Assembly (NCBI GenBank): GCA_035518875.1
Contig: DATIXD010000173.1
Location: forward strand, 1 to 48,330
Source: DATIXD01 sp035518875
Lineage (GTDB): Bacteria; Pseudomonadota; Gammaproteobacteria; Methylococcales; Methylococcaceae
DNA: 48,330 nucleotides
Direction of reading: 5' to 3'
In this document: piece after piece, positions 37,486 to 45,670 of the stretch
Position numbering within the stretch: the stretch's first letter is position 1
Layout of the letters: the number at the start of each line of letters is the position of its first letter
Notes under the pieces: generated by a model
What the model saw: the letters and a program-made list of their open reading frames with translations, nothing else
The model's database searches: none
Told to the model about the DNA's origin: nothing
Program-made: the position numbers and the translations under genes

Positions 37486-37950
37486 TCAATGGCTTTTGCT
37501 GGCATGAGAGGTCTGCTGCATCTGCTGAACGTGCTGCATGTAGAGCGCGTCGAAATTGACCGGTGCGAGCAGCATGGGCGGGAAACCGCCCTTGATGACC
37601 AGGTCGGATACCGCTTCACGGGCATAGGGGAAGAGGATGTTGGGGCAAAAACTGCCGATCATGGGCCCCATTTCCTGTTCCGAGAAGCCGGTCATGGTGA
37701 ATATCCCGGCTTGACAGACTTCCACGAGGTAAGCGGTCTTGTCTTCCAGTTTGACCGTTACCGTGACGGTCAGGCTGACTTCGTAAAGGTCTTCTTGCAA
37801 TCCCTGGGCATTGCTCGCCAGATTGAACTCGACCTGGGGCTCCCATTGGCTGGTGAAGATCGAAGGCGAATTGGGTGTTTCGAATGAAACATCCTTAATG
37901 TAAAGCTTTTGCATCGCGAATTGTTTTTCCGCCTGGTTGACTTCTGCCAT
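37486..37950 (-). CDS. secB: Protein-export chaperone SecB
   Basis: SecB is a homotetrameric cytosolic chaperone that keeps preproteins unfolded and hands them to SecA. From ATG 37950 the product has 154 residues (E. coli: 155). It has QKLYIKDVSFETPNSP, LVEVCQAGIFTMTGF, CPNILFPYAREAVSDLVIKGGFPPMLLAPVNFDALY, all highly conserved. GAGGAC lies six bases before ATG 37950; the earlier GTG at 37965 has no such site. It is a marker of Proteobacteria. It sits 13 bases before gpsA. Confidence 0.97.
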   Translation of the reverse strand: MAEVNQAEKQFAMQKLYIKDVSFETPNSPSIFTSQWEPQVEFNLASNAQGLQEDLYEVSLTVTVTVKLEDKTAYLVEVCQAGIFTMTGFSEQEMGPMIGSFCPNILFPYAREAVSDLVIKGGFPPMLLAPVNFDALYMQHVQQMQQTSHASKSH

Positions 37951-37985
37951 TTTGTGTCCTCGCACGAAATCTGTAGGGTTGGATT

Positions 37986-38420
37986 CTATTTCTTTTTCCT
38001 GATCGGAAGCTTCATGTCTTGCCAGGCCAGCATCCCGCCGTGCATTTCGTAAACCTGGGTGAAGCCTCGTTTGATCAGTTTCTTGCAGACCTCCTTGGAG
38101 CGGGTTCCTTGCTGGCAGGTCACGATGATCGGGCTGTCCTTATAGGGCTCGAGCTCGTAAAACTTCTCATCCAGCCTGGCAAACGGGATATGTCGGGCGT
38201 TCTCGATATGGCCGTTGGCGAACTCCTGGGGTTCCCGTACGTCGATAAGGATGGTTCGGTCGTCGTTGAGCAACGCCACCGACTCTGCGGGAGAGATGGT
38301 CTTGTACTTGCGGAAGGCGATGTCGAAAAGATCCTGGATAAGCAGCAGCGCAACAATGAACAACCCGCTGCTCATGATCCAGTGATTGCTGACAAATTCA
38401 ATGAGCCGACCCATATCCAT
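37986..38420 (-). CDS. Membrane-anchored rhodanese-like sulfurtransferase (YibN-like)
   Basis: The 144-residue protein has one transmembrane segment at about 17-33 followed by a rhodanese domain (SPAESVALLNDDRTILIDVREPQEFANGHI). The active-site cysteine C102 in VTCQQGTRSKE is present, so sulfur transfer is likely; a second cysteine is C112. YibN lies next to grxC and secB in E. coli, and the gene here is 35 bases before secB. It follows an ArsR regulator by 68 bases, so both may form one transcript. Domain orientation of the anchor predicts a cytoplasmic rhodanese. Confidence 0.9.
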   Translation of the reverse strand: MDMGRLIEFVSNHWIMSSGLFIVALLLIQDLFDIAFRKYKTISPAESVALLNDDRTILIDVREPQEFANGHIENARHIPFARLDEKFYELEPYKDSPIIVTCQQGTRSKEVCKKLIKRGFTQVYEMHGGMLAWQDMKLPIRKKK

Positions 38421-38488
38421 GCAGATACCTTTTGTGACGTCTTGGTTTTGAGGAATTCAGGAGGTGGAAGAACAGCCGGCGGAATGCC

Positions 38489-38800
38489 TCAACGGCTGCA
38501 AAAAATTTCCTTGAGCATGCGGATGAGCTGCAAGGTGCGTTCATCGTCGACGTAGTAATACACCCGGTTGGCGTTTTTATGACAAGCGAGGATACCCTTG
38601 TCGCGCAAAATTCCCAGATGCTGCGAAATATTGCTTTGCGTAGTGCCGACCTGCTCCACGATGTCCTGGACGCTGACTTTGTCGTTGCCCAGGGTGCAGA
38701 GTATTTTCAATCGCAAAGGATGCGACATGGCTTTCAAACACTGGGCCGCCCTTACGATTTCCGAGTATTCCGCGATGATCTTGTCGTTCGATGTGGTCAT
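38489..38800 (-). CDS. ArsR-family regulator, YgaV/BigR-like
   Basis: The 103-residue winged-helix protein has the ArsR signature KAMSHPLRLKILCTLG, the recognition helix TTQSNISQHLGILRDKG, and a C-terminal helix ending EIFCSR. It has no CxC or histidine cluster of metal-sensing members. Its cysteines C35 (in ILC) and C101 (near the end) match the cysteine pair of YgaV/BigR/SqrR, which sense persulfides by forming a disulfide-type link. A membrane rhodanese follows on the same strand, which supports that role. Direct targets are unknown. Confidence 0.88.
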   Translation of the reverse strand: MTTSNDKIIAEYSEIVRAAQCLKAMSHPLRLKILCTLGNDKVSVQDIVEQVGTTQSNISQHLGILRDKGILACHKNANRVYYYVDDERTLQLIRMLKEIFCSR

Positions 38801-38986
38801 GGGTCGGTTTGGTCATGCCGGCTGGGTTGATGCCATCCGGTTACGGCTACACCGCGGTTCGGGCGCGCACGACGAACGGTCGAAAAAACGTTAGAATAAT
38901 TTGTAAGTTTGCGCTTTGTGGAGAGATATCGCCAGCGGGTTATCTTGCAGCGAGCCAATCTAAGGAACTAAGTTGGGGATTATACT

Positions 38987-40528
38987 GTGAAGTCGAACTG
39001 TCCTAAACCCATCGTGCTTCTTATTTTTGACGGATTTGGTTACCGGGAAACGGAAACCGGCAACGCGATCGCACTGGCTGAAACGCCTTATTGGAACCGC
39101 CTGTGGGCAGCTTGCAGCCACACCTTGCTGGATTGCTCCGGCGGCGTAGTCGGCTTGCCGGACGAGCAGATGGGAAATTCCGAGGTGGGGCATTTGCATC
39201 TGGGGGCGGGCCGCTTGCTGGCCCAGGATTTCACCCGCATCAGCCAGGCTGTCTCGAATCGCTCGTTTTTCGAGAATCCGGTGCTCTGCGGCGCGGTCGA
39301 TATCGCGCTGAGCAGCGGCAAAGCCTTGCACATCCTCGGTTTGCTGTCGCCCGGCGGCGTTCATAGCCACGAGCTGCACATTCAGGCTATGGCCGAGCTG
39401 GCGGTTAAAAAAGGTTTGGACAAGGTCTATATCCACGCATTTCTGGACGGACGCGACATGCCGCCGAAAAGCGCAGGCGAGTCGATCAGATCCACCGAGG
39501 CCAAGCTGGCCGAACTCGGGGCGGGCAAGATCGCTTCCCTGATCGGCCGTTTCTACGCGATGGATCGGGACAACCGTTGGGAGCGGGTCAGGCCGGCCTA
39601 TGAGCTGATCGTGCAAGGCAGGGCCGCGTTTGTTGCCGCCAGCGCCGGAGACGCTCTGGAGTTGGCCTACCAGCGCGGCGAGACCGATGAATTCGTTCAG
39701 GCGACCGCTATCGTTCGGGAGGGCGAAAGCCACGTGGCGATGGCGGACGGCGATGTGGTCGTGTTCATGAATTTCCGCGCCGGTCGGACGCGGGAGTTGA
39801 CGCGTAGCCTGACCGAAGATGATTTTTCCAACTTTACGCGCGAGTGGGTTCCCAAGCTCGGTGCGTTCGTGACGCTGACCGAATATCACGAGGATTTCAA
39901 GTTCCCGATCCCCTATCCGCCGGAATCGGTCGCCAACGGTCTGGGCGAAGTTTTATCTAGGGAGGGCTTACAGCAGTTGCGATTGGCGGAGACGGAAAAA
40001 TATGCCCATGTCACGTTCTTTTTCAACGGTGGCATCGAAACGCCTTTCCCAGGAGAGTCCAGGTTCCTGGTGCCGTCTCCCAAAGTGAAAACCTACGACA
40101 TGCAGCCCGAGGTGAGCGCGCCCGAGGTGACCGATCAATTGGTGGCCGCCATCGAAGGCAAGCATTACGACGTCATCATCTGTAATTACGCCAATTTCGA
40201 CATGGTAGGACATACCGGTAACCTGAAGGCCGCCATCCGGGCGCTGGAAGCCATCGACCACTCTCTGGGCCGCGTGGTCGAATCGTTGCGCAAGGCCGGC
40301 GGCGAGTTGCTAGTGACGGCTGATCACGGCAACGCGGAGCAAATGGTCGATCCCGCAACGGGCGAGGCGCAGACGGCGCATACCGTTAATCCGGTGCCCT
40401 TGGTCTATCTGGGCGCAGTGGGGCGGCTGGCCGATGGCGGCAACCTCGCAGACGCGGCGCCTACCTTGCTGGCGATGATGGGTATCCAGAAGCCGGCGGA
40501 AATGACGGGACGTTCGCTGCTGGTTTGA
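38987..40528 (+). CDS. gpmI: Phosphoglycerate mutase, 2,3-bisphosphoglycerate-independent
   Basis: GpmI interconverts 3- and 2-phosphoglycerate using two Mn ions. The 513-residue product has the catalytic serine S65 in QMGNSEVGH, LLIFDGFGY at the start, the DGRDMPPKSA and GRFYAMDRDNRWER motifs, FNGGIETPF, and the metal ligands in NYANFDMVGHTGN and VTADHGNAEQM. The start is GTG 38987 with GGGG eight bases upstream. The stop overlaps envC, keeping the gpmI-envC pair known from E. coli. Confidence 0.97.
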   Translation: MKSNCPKPIVLLIFDGFGYRETETGNAIALAETPYWNRLWAACSHTLLDCSGGVVGLPDEQMGNSEVGHLHLGAGRLLAQDFTRISQAVSNRSFFENPVLCGAVDIALSSGKALHILGLLSPGGVHSHELHIQAMAELAVKKGLDKVYIHAFLDGRDMPPKSAGESIRSTEAKLAELGAGKIASLIGRFYAMDRDNRWERVRPAYELIVQGRAAFVAASAGDALELAYQRGETDEFVQATAIVREGESHVAMADGDVVVFMNFRAGRTRELTRSLTEDDFSNFTREWVPKLGAFVTLTEYHEDFKFPIPYPPESVANGLGEVLSREGLQQLRLAETEKYAHVTFFFNGGIETPFPGESRFLVPSPKVKTYDMQPEVSAPEVTDQLVAAIEGKHYDVIICNYANFDMVGHTGNLKAAIRALEAIDHSLGRVVESLRKAGGELLVTADHGNAEQMVDPATGEAQTAHTVNPVPLVYLGAVGRLADGGNLADAAPTLLAMMGIQKPAEMTGRSLLV

Positions 40529-41697
40529 TGGTCTCGATTCCTCGCGTTCCACTGTCAATCGCCTGTTTTGGACTACTGCTTGCGCTGGTAACGCCGCACG
40601 GGTTCGCGGCTTCCGACGAGCTCGTTGACAAGAATAGGGAACTGAACGAGGTTCAAGAGCGCATCAAATCGGTACAGCATTCGCTGGGGAGCCTGGAGAC
40701 GCAGAAAAACTCGTTGGCGGGGCAACTGGGCAGGATCGAGCTGAAATACGGGCAGTTGGCGAAATCGTTGCGGGATTTGGAAAGCAAGGTTCGGGTCCAA
40801 GCCGGGCAAATGGGGGAACTCAAACAGCGCAAGCAGCAATTGCGAAATAGGGTTCTGAAACAGAACCGGGCATTGGCAGGGCAAATCCGGGCCGCCTATG
40901 CCGCCGGCCGCCGGGAATGGTTGAAGCTGTTGTTGAATCAGGAAGACCCCGCTACTTTCAGTCGCGTGTTAACCTATTATGGTTATTTGAACCGTGCCCG
41001 GTTTTCCCAATTGCAAGCGATTCGGGGCGATTTGTCGCGGGCGCAAGCCTTGGGAGATGAACTTCTGGCCGAGTCGGAACGTCTTAATGCCACACGGACA
41101 GAGCTGCGGAATGAGCAGGCAGGGCTGGAAGAAGCCAGACGTCAGCGCAAGGACGTGTTGAACCAACTCGAGCGCGAATTCAAGGACAAGAATACGCAGC
41201 TGAAACAGCTTCTCGAGGACGCACATCGCTTACAGGGATTGATTGCCTCGCTACAGCAAGCCGTCGAAGACCTTCCGGTCGCAGTCCCTGCGGGCAGGCG
41301 CTCTTTTGCCGCCTTGCGTGGACAGCTGGGATGGCCGGTCAAGGGCGAAGTACAGGAGAGTTTCGGCGCGCCCAGAATGTCCGGACGATGGGACGGCGTT
41401 CTCATTCGGGCGCAAGAAGGCACGGCGGTGCGCGCAGTGTCGCAAGGGCGAGTGGCTTTTTCGGATTGGCTACGGGGATATGGCCTGCTGACGATCATCG
41501 ATCATGGCGATGGTTACATGAGCCTCTATGCTTTCAATCAAAGCTTATACAAGAGCGTCGGCGAGTGGGTCGAAGCGGGCGATGTGATCGCGAGCGTGGG
41601 CGCCAGCGGGGGGCAGGCCGAGCCCGGCTTGTATTTCGGGATACGGGAGAAAGGTAGGCCGATCAATCCGCTGCTGTGGTGCGCACGCGCGCAGTAA
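40528..41697 (+). CDS. envC: Murein hydrolase activator EnvC
   Basis: EnvC is a periplasmic factor recruited by FtsEX that activates the amidases AmiA and AmiB during septal splitting. The 389-residue product has a signal peptide (about residues 1-28, ending HGFAAS), a long coiled coil (30-240), and a LytM/M23 domain. In that domain the usual HxxxD and HxH metal motifs are replaced (MSGRWDG; GLYFGIREKG), so it is a catalytically dead LytM, which is normal for EnvC. ATG 40528 overlaps the gpmI stop; TTG 40525 is one codon earlier. Confidence 0.94.
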   Translation: MVSIPRVPLSIACFGLLLALVTPHGFAASDELVDKNRELNEVQERIKSVQHSLGSLETQKNSLAGQLGRIELKYGQLAKSLRDLESKVRVQAGQMGELKQRKQQLRNRVLKQNRALAGQIRAAYAAGRREWLKLLLNQEDPATFSRVLTYYGYLNRARFSQLQAIRGDLSRAQALGDELLAESERLNATRTELRNEQAGLEEARRQRKDVLNQLEREFKDKNTQLKQLLEDAHRLQGLIASLQQAVEDLPVAVPAGRRSFAALRGQLGWPVKGEVQESFGAPRMSGRWDGVLIRAQEGTAVRAVSQGRVAFSDWLRGYGLLTIIDHGDGYMSLYAFNQSLYKSVGEWVEAGDVIASVGASGGQAEPGLYFGIREKGRPINPLLWCARAQ

Positions 41698-41762
41698 GCG
41701 CTTTGGCCGGGATAGGGATGGCGGCCGGTTCGAAATTCATTTTTTCATGACGGGAAACACTA

Positions 41763-43073
41763 ATGCTGAATCATAGAAATCTTCTCCTGATCGCTCTGGG
41801 CATGATGCTGGGCGTAGTCGTCGGCGTAGGCGGGAACGCTCTTGCCGAGCGCAAGGCCGGAGAGTCAAACACCATTCCTTTCGATGAGTTGAAAACGTTC
41901 TCGGAGGTTTATGGGCGTATCCGTCAGGATTACGTCGAGCCGGTGACCGACACCAAACTGCTGGAAGATGCTATCCGGGGTATGTTGGCCGGTCTCGACC
42001 CGCATTCGGCCTATCTGGATCAGGAGCAGTACAACGAGCTGAAAGTCGGCACCACCGGCCAGTTCGGCGGTCTCGGTATCGAGGTGGGCATGGAGAACGG
42101 CTTCGTGAAGGTGATTTCCCCGATCGATGATACCCCGGCGCAAAAGGCCGGTATCAAGGCCGGCGATCTGATCATCCGGTTGGACGACAAGCCGGTCAAG
42201 GGCATGAATCTGAACGACGCCGTCAAGCTGATGCGGGGCGAGCCGGGCAGCGAAATCGTGCTCACCGTGGTGAGGGAAGGGGTCGAGCAGCCCATCAAGA
42301 TCAAGATCGTCCGCGATATCATCAAGGTCAAGAGCGTCAAGAATCGCACGCTCGAAGAGGGGTACGGCTATATCCGCATCACCAGTTTCCAGTCGAAAAC
42401 CGGTGACAATGTGGTCGATGCGGTCAACGAGTTGAAAAAGGGGGGTGACCTCAAAGGACTGGTGCTCGATTTGCGCAATAATCCGGGCGGCGTTTTGAAC
42501 GCGGCTGTAGCGGTTGGCGACGCCTTTCTGGATAGTGGCCTGGTGGTTTATACCGACGGCCGCATCGAGGACTCCAAGATGAAGTTCAACGCAACGGCGG
42601 GCGATGTTCTGAAGGGCGCACCCATCGTGGTGTTGATCAATGGCGGTTCGGCCTCGGCCTCGGAGATCGTGGCGGGCGCCTTGCAGGATCACAGACGCGC
42701 AATCATCATGGGGGAGAAAACCTTCGGCAAGGGCTCGGTGCAAACCATTCTGCCGACCAGCAATGGTGGTGCGGTCAAGCTGACCACGGCGCGCTACTAC
42801 ACCCCGTCTGGCCGCTCCATTCAGGCGGAAGGGATTACACCGGATGTGCCGATTTCGAAAGTGAAGCTGGAAATGGCCCAACAGACGGAATTCATGCCAA
42901 TCAAGGAGGCCGATCTGGTGAACCATCTGAACAACGAGAAAGCACCGAAGAAGGAAGAACAAAAGCCCGGCGAGAGTACCGAGGAGGCGCTCGCCCTTCA
43001 GGACTATCCATTGAACGAGGCGCTCAATCTGCTCAAGGGTATCAATATCATGAAGCAGGGAAAGCGGGACTAA
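41763..43073 (+). CDS. ctpA: Carboxy-terminal processing protease (S41A, CtpA-like)
   Basis: This is a PDZ-containing serine protease of the S41 family that trims C-termini of periplasmic proteins; related CtpA/Prc proteins degrade murein endopeptidases with lipoprotein adaptors. The 436-residue product has an N-terminal signal or anchor (LLIALGMMLGVVVGVGG), a PDZ domain (GLGIEVGMENGFVKVISPIDDTPAQKAGI), and a protease domain with the catalytic S298 in GGSASASEI and K323 in GEKTFGKGSVQ. The last 70 residues are Lys/Glu-rich. Its place after envC suits a role in cell-wall turnover; that role is inferred. Confidence 0.94.
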   Translation: MLNHRNLLLIALGMMLGVVVGVGGNALAERKAGESNTIPFDELKTFSEVYGRIRQDYVEPVTDTKLLEDAIRGMLAGLDPHSAYLDQEQYNELKVGTTGQFGGLGIEVGMENGFVKVISPIDDTPAQKAGIKAGDLIIRLDDKPVKGMNLNDAVKLMRGEPGSEIVLTVVREGVEQPIKIKIVRDIIKVKSVKNRTLEEGYGYIRITSFQSKTGDNVVDAVNELKKGGDLKGLVLDLRNNPGGVLNAAVAVGDAFLDSGLVVYTDGRIEDSKMKFNATAGDVLKGAPIVVLINGGSASASEIVAGALQDHRRAIIMGEKTFGKGSVQTILPTSNGGAVKLTTARYYTPSGRSIQAEGITPDVPISKVKLEMAQQTEFMPIKEADLVNHLNNEKAPKKEEQKPGESTEEALALQDYPLNEALNLLKGINIMKQGKRD

Positions 43074-43141
43074 CCTGGAAGCCGTCCCCGTTTGGCGAGC
43101 GATTCATCGCACCAGGCGGGAGATGGTGACGGAGTACAATG

Positions 43142-43168
43142 AAAGGGGCATCCGAAGATGCCCCTTTT
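43142..43168. terminator. Bidirectional terminator between ctpA and the DUF934 gene
   Basis: AAAGGGGCATC (43142-43152) and GATGCCCCTTT (43157-43167) form an 11-base perfect stem around CGAA, with TTTT on the plus side. It lies between convergent genes ending at 43073 and 43190 and could serve both strands. Confidence 0.88.
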
Positions 43169-43189
43169 GCGTTCTTGAATCGTGTTTGG

Positions 43190-43669
43190 CTAGCGGCGGC
43201 GATAGAGGGGCTCCTTTTCGTCGACGGCAGCCTGGTATTTGACGGTGAACTCTTGCAGCGCCGGCAATAGGGCTTCGAGACTCTGTTCTGGCGGACATTC
43301 GAAGGCGTTCACGCCCACCCTGGAGAGAAAAAACATCTGGTCGCGGATGAAATCGCCTCTGGCGCGTATCTCTTCGTGGAATCCGTAACGTTCCCGCAAC
43401 AGCCGCGCCAGGGAGAAGCCGCGCCCGTCGGCCATGGTCGGGAAGTCGATGCAGATCAACGTAAAGTGATTGAGATCGCCGGCGATGGTTTCAACGGCGT
43501 CTTCGCCGCGGATTCTCAAGCCGATTTCGCCGCCTGCCGATTTCAAGATGTCCCCTTCTGCCTGCCAGCGGGCGAACGAAACCGTGAACCGCCCCGTTGG
43601 CAGACTTTCGTCATCGGCGATATGCCGCCAGTCGTCCTGGACGATTTTTCCGTCTTTAATGATTTGCAT
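43190..43669 (-). CDS. DUF934 protein, sulfite-reductase-linked
   Basis: The 159-residue product starts MQIIKDGKIVQDDWRHI and contains LICIDFPTMADGRGFSLARLLRERYGF and FIRDQMFFLSRVGVNAFECP, typical of DUF934 (putative oxidoreductase, cysteine synthesis associated). Its role is not established; it nearly always follows a CysI-type reductase, as here. ATG 43669 was chosen over 43675 because AGGAGA lies six bases before it. The start overlaps the 3' end of the reductase by 14 bases, so the two are coupled. Confidence 0.92.
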   Translation of the reverse strand: MQIIKDGKIVQDDWRHIADDESLPTGRFTVSFARWQAEGDILKSAGGEIGLRIRGEDAVETIAGDLNHFTLICIDFPTMADGRGFSLARLLRERYGFHEEIRARGDFIRDQMFFLSRVGVNAFECPPEQSLEALLPALQEFTVKYQAAVDEKEPLYRRR

Positions 43670-45308
43670 AGACATTCTCCTGAAAAGGCTCGACGCCCGT
43701 TCGTCTGACGGTTTCGAGAAACGATTCGTCGTCCAAGCGCAATTCCCTGTAGGTCTTGAGAATGGTTTCCACCGCATGGGCGACTTCATCTTTTGCCAGC
43801 GCGGGCCCCAAGCGCTCTCCTAGGGACGCGTCGTTGGAAGAAGAGCCGCCTAGGGTCAGCTGGTACCATTCCTCTCCCTTCTTGTCGACCCCGAGGATGC
43901 CGATGTGGCCCACGGAGTGATGCCCGCAGCCGTTCATGCAGCCGGAAATGTTGATGCGGATATCGCCCAGGTCGTAGAGGTAATCCAGATCTTCAAGCCG
44001 GGAATAAATATCCCGGGCGATGGGAATCGAAGTGGCGTTGGCCAAGGCGCAATAATCCAGCCCCGGACAGCAGATGATGTCCGTGGCCGTGCCGATGTTG
44101 GGCGTAGCGAGATCGAGCGCGGTCAACGCCTGCCAGAGGCTAAACAAATCGCCCTCTCGGACATCCGCGAACACCAAGTTCTGGGTGTGGGTCACCCTGA
44201 TTTCACCGAAGCTGTGGCGCTCGGCGAGATCGGCCACTACGTCCATTTGCTGATCGGTCATATCGCCGGGCGGCGCATCGATCGTCTTCAGAGAGAGAAA
44301 AACGGCGCGGTAGCCGGCAACTTTATGAGCGGCCGTATTGTGACGTAGCCAGTTGGAGAAACGGATATCCTGGCTTTTCAGGTGCGCGAAGGTTTCATCG
44401 GCCGCCGCGTTTGGATCGTAAGCCGGGGGGGTGAAATGTGCATTCACCCGCTCGATTTCCATCTGATCGAGCAGCATCCCGTCTTTGATCTGTCTCCACT
44501 CGGCTTCGACCATGGCCGTAAATTCCTCTAGTCCGGTGTCCTTGAGCAGGATTTTGATCCGCGCCTTGTACTTGTTGTCTCGCCGGCCAAAGCGGTTGTA
44601 AATGCGCAGGATGGCCTCCAGGTAGGACAGCAGGTGTTTTTTCTCCAGGAAAGGCCGGATGGTCTGGCCAATAATTGGCGTTCTGCCCAGGCCGCCGCCC
44701 ACCAGGACTTCAAAGCCGATTTCGCCATGATCGTTCCTGACCAACTGCAAGCCGATGTCATGCACCTGAGTAGCGGCGCGGTCCTTGGCGGCGCCGCTGA
44801 CGGCGATTTTGAATTTGCGTGGCAGGAAGGTGAATTCCGGGTGGAAGGTCGACCACTGGCGGATGATTTCGCAATAGGTGCGGGGGTCTTCCAATTCGTC
44901 GACGCAGACGCCGGCAAGATGGTCGCTGGTCACGTTGCGGATGCAGTTGCCGCTGGTTTGAATGGCATGCATCTGAACCGTCGCCAGATCGGCAAGTATC
45001 TCCGGCACTTCTTCCAGCTTGGGCCAGTTGAACTGGATATTCTGGCGCGTGGTGAAGTGACCGTAGCCCCTGTCGTATTTGCGGGCAATGTGCGCGAGCA
45101 TGCGCAGTTGCCGCGAGGATAGCAGTCCATAGGGTATGGCGACCCGCAGCATGGGCGCGTGGCGCTGGATGTAAAGGCCGTTCATCAAACGCAAAGGCCG
45201 GAACTGGTCCTCCGTGAGTTGCCCCGAGAGGAAACGAAGGGTCTGGTCGCGAAATTGGGCAACCCGCTCGTTCACGATGGTTTGGTCGAATTCGTCGTAT
45301 TGGTACAT
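43656..45308 (-). CDS. cysI: Nitrite/sulfite reductase, siroheme-type (CysI-like)
   Basis: The enzyme makes a six-electron reduction of sulfite to sulfide (or nitrite to ammonia) with siroheme and a 4Fe-4S cluster. The 550-residue product has two ferredoxin-like half domains and HFTTRQNIQFNW. The cofactor cysteines are C414-x5-C420 (in CCPGLDYC) and C457-x3-C461 (in SGCMNGCGHHS). Pairing with DUF934 favours assimilatory sulfite reductase over nitrite reductase. The electron donor (ferredoxin or a flavoprotein) is not in the window. Confidence 0.93.
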   Translation of the reverse strand: MYQYDEFDQTIVNERVAQFRDQTLRFLSGQLTEDQFRPLRLMNGLYIQRHAPMLRVAIPYGLLSSRQLRMLAHIARKYDRGYGHFTTRQNIQFNWPKLEEVPEILADLATVQMHAIQTSGNCIRNVTSDHLAGVCVDELEDPRTYCEIIRQWSTFHPEFTFLPRKFKIAVSGAAKDRAATQVHDIGLQLVRNDHGEIGFEVLVGGGLGRTPIIGQTIRPFLEKKHLLSYLEAILRIYNRFGRRDNKYKARIKILLKDTGLEEFTAMVEAEWRQIKDGMLLDQMEIERVNAHFTPPAYDPNAAADETFAHLKSQDIRFSNWLRHNTAAHKVAGYRAVFLSLKTIDAPPGDMTDQQMDVVADLAERHSFGEIRVTHTQNLVFADVREGDLFSLWQALTALDLATPNIGTATDIICCPGLDYCALANATSIPIARDIYSRLEDLDYLYDLGDIRINISGCMNGCGHHSVGHIGILGVDKKGEEWYQLTLGGSSSNDASLGERLGPALAKDEVAHAVETILKTYRELRLDDESFLETVRRTGVEPFQENVYANH

Positions 45309-45348
45309 GGCCGGTTTTAGGTTGTGGAGGGCCGTGTCGTCATAAAGC

Positions 45349-45365
45349 CCTAGTAAAACGCTAGG
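45349..45365. repeat. Inverted repeat CCTAG-N7-CTAGG upstream of cysI
   Basis: Five-base arms at 45349-45353 and 45361-45365, about 41-57 bases before the cysI start on the minus strand. It could be an operator for the sulfur-assimilation pair. Confidence 0.35.
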
Positions 45366-45407
45366 AAAAATCTACCACAGGGGGGCACACATAAAAAACA
45401 ATAAAAA

Positions 45408-45436
45408 TTGCTATGGTTATGAATTTACTTTATAAA
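45408..45436 (+). promoter_or_regulatory. Sigma-70-type promoter upstream of nhaD
   Basis: TTGCTA (45408-45413) and TATAAA (45431-45436) are spaced 17 bases apart in an AT-rich patch. The start would be near 45443, which leaves a leader of about 228 bases before the nhaD TTG. Confidence 0.45.
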
Positions 45437-45670
45437 GACAAAGGCCGGCAATTGTAAATCAATTCGCGGGGGAGGGGTTATACGTCCGGGCTGCCTATCG
45501 CCCGCTCCGCGCGGTGAATGCCGATTTGGCGATTCATCACATCAAGACGTTCTTTTATAATAACCGCCAACCGATTGGTGGGGCTTGTTCGGCAAGCGGT
45601 AGGGCCGGGGCAGGTTTTCCGGGCAATCGAGCGGGCGTTTTCCATACACAAAAAGAAAGAGGGCTTAGCC

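Larger units (their letters stand above)
45309..45670. other. cysI-nhaD divergent intergenic region
   Basis: The 362-base region between divergent cysI and nhaD has an AT-rich centre (45365-45450) and a GC-rich downstream part. It contains a sigma-70-like element for nhaD at 45408-45436, an inverted repeat near cysI, and a roughly 230-base potential 5' leader for nhaD with several stem-loops, one being GCTTG-TTCGG-CAAGC near 45586-45600. The leader is not coding by my reading, although a frame is open through it from 45518. Confidence 0.55.

Noticed and set aside
45518..45670. 51-codon N-terminal extension of NhaD
   Set aside because: A proper signal peptide starts at TTG 45671 after a good GAGGG site; the extension is not membrane-like and its start lacks a ribosome binding site.
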